Translations under genes and position numbers: made by a program
Assembly: GCA_003564055.1 (NCBI GenBank)
Contig: PWSG01000016.1
Span: 1-11,230 of the forward strand
DNA length: 11,230 nt
From: Syntrophomonadaceae bacterium
GTDB lineage: Bacteria; Bacillota; Dethiobacteria; DTU022
Direction: 5' to 3'
Shown here: positions 7,808 through 11,230 of the stretch, piece by piece
Layout of the letters: each line of letters opens with the position of its first letter
How positions within the stretch are numbered: position 1 is the first letter of the stretch
Notes under the pieces: generated by a model
Seen by the model: only the letters and a program-made list of their open reading frames with translations
Database searches by the model: none
Told to the model about the DNA's origin: nothing

Positions 7808-7836
7808 ATTTTAATCTATCTGTCAGGCTCAGTCAA
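7808..7836 (-). promoter_or_regulatory. Sigma-A-type promoter for the gatCAB-purA operon
   Basis: Reading the minus strand, TTGACT (-35, 7836-7831) is followed by exactly 17 nt and then TAAAAT (-10, 7813-7808). Each hexamer matches the consensus at five of six positions. The start of transcription should fall near 7801. It is the best promoter match I found in the window and points to gatC. Confidence 0.7.
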
Positions 7837-7915
7837 GGCTACCAGCTGCTTCTTTTAGTTACTTTTCAATACTGATTATACGAATCTGCAGGGTATCACT
7901 TTATTTCCCTGCCTG

Positions 7916-7924
7916 TGCTATAAT
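7916..7924 (+). promoter_or_regulatory. Extended -10 promoter candidate, rightward
   Basis: TGCTATAAT gives a perfect TATAAT with an upstream TG extension. The -35 region (TCACTT at 17 nt spacing) is poor, which is common for extended -10 promoters. A transcript from here would carry the folded element at 7988-8047 and reach the reductase gene after about 315 nt. Confidence 0.45.
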
Positions 7925-7987
7925 CGAGGAAAATCTTGCCGAAACAAAAGCGAACAAATACCCGCAGCATAAGTAAAAGAGGCTTTT

Positions 7988-8047
7988 AAGCCCCAGGGGA
8001 CGGTTCTTCCACGGTCCCCATGGCGCCTAAGGGTCGCGCCGGGGCTT
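7988..8047. repeat. Cloverleaf-like folded element, copy B
   Basis: An outer 7-bp stem (AAGCCCC at 7988-7994 with GGGGCTT at 8041-8047) encloses two hairpins. The first pairs GGGGAC (7996-8001) with GTCCCC (8014-8019); the second pairs GGCGC (8022-8026) with GCGCC (8036-8040). All 18 pairs are Watson-Crick, forming a three-way junction with one to two unpaired bases between stems. GGGGACGGTTCT-type palindromes recur, as far as I remember, between genes in many Clostridia and resemble REP elements mobilised by RAYT transposases. No transposase is present here. Confidence 0.55.
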
Positions 8048-8146
8048 CTGCTGACCGTAGTTTTTGTTTTCTAAAGACAGCAAGGCTGTAAAACTATAGC
8101 TCTTGATCTGGAAAAGCTTTAAAAGCCACCGTTGTAAACTAAGGGG

Positions 8147-8176
8147 TTGACATGCACTTCCATATCAGTAGTTAAT
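8147..8176 (+). promoter_or_regulatory. Promoter candidate for the reductase gene
   Basis: A perfect -35 TTGACA at 8147-8152 is followed after 18 nt by GTTAAT at 8171-8176 (four of six to TATAAT). The reductase start lies about 65 bp beyond the predicted transcription start. The weak -10 keeps confidence modest. Confidence 0.4.
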
Positions 8177-8247
8177 AAGAAAAAACGTTTTAAAAAATTT
8201 AATAAAGACCCTCCATACATAAAAAAAGAAAGGTGACAGTAAAATAA

Positions 8248-9417
8248 TTGGAAAGATCAAAAAAACTCAAAGCCGGAAAAGAGCCCCAAAGAGAGATTGT
8301 TTTTGATCTGGCAGTAATCGGCTGCGGGCCTTCCGGGGCGCTTGCTGCCAGCCTTGCTGCAGAAGCGGGACTGTCAACTGTCATCCTTGAAAGTAAAAAG
8401 CACCCCCGCCCGAAAATATGCGGTGGTTTCCTTTCCACCCGCAGTATTGACCTGCTTCCGGAGGATTTAAGCCTTTCTTCTCTGCAGGCAGGAACAGTTT
8501 ACCAGGTTTCATTAATTAAAAAAAGGAACTTTTATTATATTGACAACAGCAAAAAACCCCTGGGACTGGTTATTAAAAGAGAAAAGTTTGATCAACTAAT
8601 GGCTGAATATGCTTGCAGCAAGGGGGCAATACTGAGGGAAAAAGAAGCACTAAAAGCAATAAACATCACAGGGGAAAACGAAACCCGGGCAAAAAGTTAT
8701 TACCTGTTGGAAAGCGAGAAGACTGAAGGTAAAACTTTAAAAGTCCGTTATTTGATGGGCGCAGACGGGGCAATGGGCAATACAGCCCTGCTTGCCGGCC
8801 TTAGAAAACCCGGGGAAGGAATAAAAGGGTGGGGCCTGTCGCAGATTGTTAAAACAAAACCAAAAGTGGCAGATACTAGCACAGCCAAGTTTTATCCACT
8901 TCCTTTTCTCGGGGGAATGGGCTGGTCTTTCAGCGGACCGGATTGGACGAACCACGGAGTAGGCGGACTATTTGGCAGGAACATGCTTCTAAAAGCTAAG
9001 CGCAAGCTTTTTCACAATCAATATGATCACTCAACCCCATTATTTTGGCCGCTGCCTTTTCTCGGTCCCCTGCAAAAACCTGCAACAGGCAACCTGCTTT
9101 TAATTGGAGATGCGGCAGGCTTGGTCGACCCGTTTTCAGGAGAAGGACTCTACAACTCCTTTAAAAGCGCTATCCTTGCAGTTCAGGCTGTAATAGCAGC
9201 CGAGAAAAATGGTATTGAAGCTTCAAATACCTACAACTATTTATTCAGGAAAAACTTTCGAGAGAAATTTGCTGCCTCCCTCTGCGGAGCTTTATTGCTC
9301 CATACCCGCTCAATTGTTAAACCCTCTTCCCTGGCACACCAAATAGCGGACCTGATGGAAAACAAGCTTTGGTTTAACTATAATATTGATCTTTCATCTA
9401 TCCATGAAAACAATTAG
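8248..9417 (+). CDS. FAD-dependent geranylgeranyl-reductase-family oxidoreductase
   Basis: The 389-residue protein belongs to the FAD enzymes that saturate double bonds in isoprenoid chains, such as archaeal lipids, chlorophyll side chain or menaquinone tails. An N-terminal Rossmann fold shows GCGPSG at 25-30 and the ribose-binding Glu at 48. The family PKICGG turn follows at 55-60. The second FAD contact, IGDAAGLVDPFSGEG, is at 286-300 with D288. Between them GMGWSFSGPDW fits the substrate-cavity strand. About 16 extra polar residues precede the fold. The start is TTG at 8248, the first possible start after an in-frame TAA at 8245; AGGTGA lies 11 nt upstream, a loose spacing. It stands alone on the plus strand, so context gives no substrate. 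Menaquinone or another polyprenyl lipid is a guess. Confidence 0.85.
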   Translation: MERSKKLKAGKEPQREIVFDLAVIGCGPSGALAASLAAEAGLSTVILESKKHPRPKICGGFLSTRSIDLLPEDLSLSSLQAGTVYQVSLIKKRNFYYIDNSKKPLGLVIKREKFDQLMAEYACSKGAILREKEALKAINITGENETRAKSYYLLESEKTEGKTLKVRYLMGADGAMGNTALLAGLRKPGEGIKGWGLSQIVKTKPKVADTSTAKFYPLPFLGGMGWSFSGPDWTNHGVGGLFGRNMLLKAKRKLFHNQYDHSTPLFWPLPFLGPLQKPATGNLLLIGDAAGLVDPFSGEGLYNSFKSAILAVQAVIAAEKNGIEASNTYNYLFRKNFREKFAASLCGALLLHTRSIVKPSSLAHQIADLMENKLWFNYNIDLSSIHENN

Positions 9418-10591
9418 CGCCACGAACAAAATCCTTAACTGAAGAAAGCTTGCCATCCTGAAAATAATAACGGGGCACTCTTTTACCTATAGCACAAAGC
9501 AGTTCGTAATTTATAGTACCAACCTTTTCTGCTGCTTCTTCAATTGTAAACTCATTTTCTCCCTGTCTCCCGTACAAAACCACCTCATCATTTAAACGAA
9601 CAGCAGGAATATGACTGACATCAACCATTAAGTGATCCATACAAACAGTACCAACCACCGGTGCGCGACAGCCGCGGATTAAAACAGAGCCTTTATTCGA
9701 AAGAAGCCTGCTGTAACCATCTGCATAACCAACCGGTATAGTGGCAATAAGGGAATCTTTATCGGTTCGAAAGGTACATCCATAACTAATTGCAGTGCCG
9801 GCAGGGACTTTTTTGACCAAAACGATCCTGCTTTTAAATGTAAGAGCAGTTAAGAGATTTATGCCTTTGTTCCGCAGTTCACTGGAAGGATAGCAGCCGT
9901 ACATGGCAAGCCCCAGGCGAACCAGATTATAGTGAGCAGAAAAATGGTTAATTGCCGCAGCGCTATTGGCAGCATGGACCAGGGGAAAAGCAACTCCCCT
10001 TTCCCTGCAGGTTTCAATAATCCTTTCAAATAAGAGCAATTGCTCATTTGTGTATGTTTCATCACTATCTTCAGCAGCAGCAAGGTGAGTAAAGACTCCT
10101 TCGATTTTTAAACCCGGCAGGCGGGTTGTCCGGGCTGCAACCTCACTTGCCTCATCCGGGAGAAGGCCTATCCTGCCCATTCCGGTATCTACTTTCAGGT
10201 GAAGGGGTATAATAATGTTATTTTCCACTGCCAGCGCAGAAAGCTTTAAAGCTGTATCAAGACCAAAAACTGTAGGAGTAAGTTTATAGTGGACAAGGTT
10301 TGGAAAATGAGCCGGATCAGTATAACCGAGCAAAAGAATAGGCGCATCAATTCCTGCCATCCGCAAATCGATTGCTTCTTCGACAAAAGCAACAGCAAGG
10401 CTTGAGGCTCCCGATTGCAGGGCTTTTTCGGCTACCTTTACAGCTCCATGGCCATATCCGTCAGCCTTAACAACAGCCATAATTTGAGTCATAGGCCCAA
10501 TCTGCTGCCTGAATTGACTAACATTATGAGCTATATGGTCCAGGTTTATTTCCGCCCAGGCCGGCCGGGCAGAAAGGTATGAATGGATCAT
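9398..10591 (-). CDS. alr: Alanine racemase
   Basis: Alr is a cytoplasmic PLP enzyme that interconverts L- and D-alanine and supplies D-Ala for peptidoglycan. From ATG at 10591 it has 397 residues. PLP attaches to K42 in AVVKADGYGHG. The second catalytic base is Y270 in ISYGCTF. K133 in LKVDTGMGR is the usual carbamylated Lys, with R139 after it. VRLGLAMYG, IPVGYADGY and VGTVCMDHLMVD complete the signature. I chose ATG because it places WAEI at residue 12, as in relatives, and has AAAGG 8 nt upstream. An in-frame TTG at 10624 (GGGG only 4 nt before it) would add 11 atypical residues. It follows hom by 34 bp and overlaps the reductase gene tail to tail by 20 bp. Confidence 0.95.
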   Translation of the reverse strand: MIHSYLSARPAWAEINLDHIAHNVSQFRQQIGPMTQIMAVVKADGYGHGAVKVAEKALQSGASSLAVAFVEEAIDLRMAGIDAPILLLGYTDPAHFPNLVHYKLTPTVFGLDTALKLSALAVENNIIIPLHLKVDTGMGRIGLLPDEASEVAARTTRLPGLKIEGVFTHLAAAEDSDETYTNEQLLLFERIIETCRERGVAFPLVHAANSAAAINHFSAHYNLVRLGLAMYGCYPSSELRNKGINLLTALTFKSRIVLVKKVPAGTAISYGCTFRTDKDSLIATIPVGYADGYSRLLSNKGSVLIRGCRAPVVGTVCMDHLMVDVSHIPAVRLNDEVVLYGRQGENEFTIEEAAEKVGTINYELLCAIGKRVPRYYFQDGKLSSVKDFVRGANCFHG

Positions 10592-10625
10592 CTTCTGCGC
10601 CTTTCTGCAGCTTGCAGCTTGCAAT

Positions 10626-11230
10626 TTACCCCAGCAAACGAATCATACTCGGGTTGGGTTTAATAGCCGGAAGTTCCATTACTTTATGCAATGCTCTTTG
10701 AAAAAACTCTTCCCGGACTTCATGGGTTACCAGTACAATCTCCGCTATACTACCGATACTGCGTTTTTGAATAACCATGTCAAGACTAACCTCTTCGTCG
10801 CCAAAAGCATTAGCCAGGGAGGCAAAAACACCGGGCCTGTCATCGGCAAGAAAGCGCAGATAAAAACGATTGTTAAGCTCTTTAATTGGAATAAAAGCAA
10901 CTTTCCGCAATGTCTTTTCCATTATCCCACCCGCACACTTAGAAATAATACAGCGGGCCGCTTCTGCCACATCGGCCAGCACCGCAGTGGCTGTGGGCAT
11001 GGCCCCGGCCCCTCGACCGTAAAACATAATTTCTCCAACGGCATCGCCCTCTATATAAATAGCATTAAACTCGTTTAAAACTGATGCCAAAGGGTGATCA
11101 TCAGGCACCAGGGTAGGGTGAACACGTAAAGCAAGCCCATTTTGCAGTTTTTCCCCAATTGCCAGAAGTTTAATCGTATATCCGATCTCCCGAGCATAAG
11201 CAATATCTTCATAAGTAACCCCACTGATTC
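10626..11230 (-). CDS. hom: Homoserine dehydrogenase, C-terminal part (gene starts outside the window)
   Basis: Hom reduces aspartate semialdehyde to homoserine with NAD(P)H, leading to threonine and methionine. The frame is open from the window edge (11228) to TAA at 10628-10626, giving 200 codons; the N-terminal Rossmann domain lies outside. The first visible stretch, ISGVTYEDIAYAREIGY followed by TIKLLA, is the conserved end of the catalytic domain, with GEIMFYGRGAGAMPTATAVLAD after it. The last 85 or so residues form an ACT domain (FYLRFLADDRPGVFASLANAF), the regulatory module that in this family usually senses threonine. The GTG at 11108 is an internal valine codon, not a start. It ends 34 bp before the preferred alr ATG, so the two are likely co-transcribed. 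Confidence 0.95.
   Translation of the reverse strand, partial: ISGVTYEDIAYAREIGYTIKLLAIGEKLQNGLALRVHPTLVPDDHPLASVLNEFNAIYIEGDAVGEIMFYGRGAGAMPTATAVLADVAEAARCIISKCAGGIMEKTLRKVAFIPIKELNNRFYLRFLADDRPGVFASLANAFGDEEVSLDMVIQKRSIGSIAEIVLVTHEVREEFFQRALHKVMELPAIKPNPSMIRLLG

Larger units (their letters stand above)
7633..8247. other. 615-bp divergent intergenic region without a protein gene
   Basis: This gap separates gatC (leftward) from the reductase gene (rightward). I see no convincing coding frame and no tRNA. It holds, from left to right, a leader with an intrinsic-terminator hairpin (7665-7694), a leftward promoter (7808-7836), a rightward extended -10 site (7916-7924), a folded repeat-like element (7988-8047) and a second rightward promoter candidate (8147-8176). 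The stretch 8050-8146 contains a T-rich run at 8061-8070 and a small 5-bp hairpin at 8077-8089 but nothing I can name. Confidence 0.7.

Noticed and set aside
10626-11108. A separate 160-residue protein starting at GTG 11108
   Set aside because: The same frame stays open to the window edge and encodes conserved homoserine dehydrogenase sequence upstream, so GTG is an internal codon.
1-11230. CRISPR array, insertion sequence, prophage or defence island
   Set aside because: No regularly spaced repeats, transposase, integrase or terminal inverted repeats are visible; nearly all sequence is accounted for by housekeeping genes.

Overview
The window looks like a chromosomal segment from a low-to-moderate-GC Firmicute, most likely a member of the Clostridia. 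The grounds are the GatCAB amidotransferase operon, a YhaO/YhaN-type nuclease-ATPase pair, strong purine-rich Shine-Dalgarno sequences and several TTG starts. The species cannot be named from the sequence. Almost every gene lies on the minus strand; the one plus-strand gene is an FAD-dependent reductase at 8248-9417.

Read in the direction of minus-strand transcription (right to left), the window starts inside hom (homoserine dehydrogenase, C-terminal catalytic part plus ACT domain). This is followed closely by alr (alanine racemase). The alr 3' end overlaps the 3' end of the convergent geranylgeranyl-reductase-family gene by 20 bp. Next is a 615-bp gap (7633-8247) with divergent promoter candidates, a folded repeat-like element, and a leader carrying an intrinsic-terminator hairpin just before gatC. 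The gatC-gatA-gatB-purA run follows, very tightly packed at gatA/gatB (0 bp) and gatB/purA (11 bp). After it come an unidentified four-helix membrane protein and a good intrinsic terminator. The left end holds yhaO (SbcD/Mre11-like nuclease) and the N-terminal third or so of yhaN (SMC/RecN-like ATPase with membrane helices), joined by an ATGA overlap.

Functionally these are mostly housekeeping genes. GatCAB makes Gln-tRNA(Gln) and/or Asn-tRNA(Asn) from mischarged tRNAs. PurA commits IMP and aspartate to AMP synthesis. Hom draws on aspartate-derived semialdehyde for Thr/Met synthesis. Alr supplies D-alanine for the cell wall. YhaO/YhaN is a DNA-end-processing type pair. The reductase probably saturates an isoprenoid chain.

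I found no new defence or mobile system. The least explained material is non-coding: the gatC leader with its internal terminator, and a cloverleaf-like element at 7988-8047 that shares sequence with a second intergenic site at 2251-2287.
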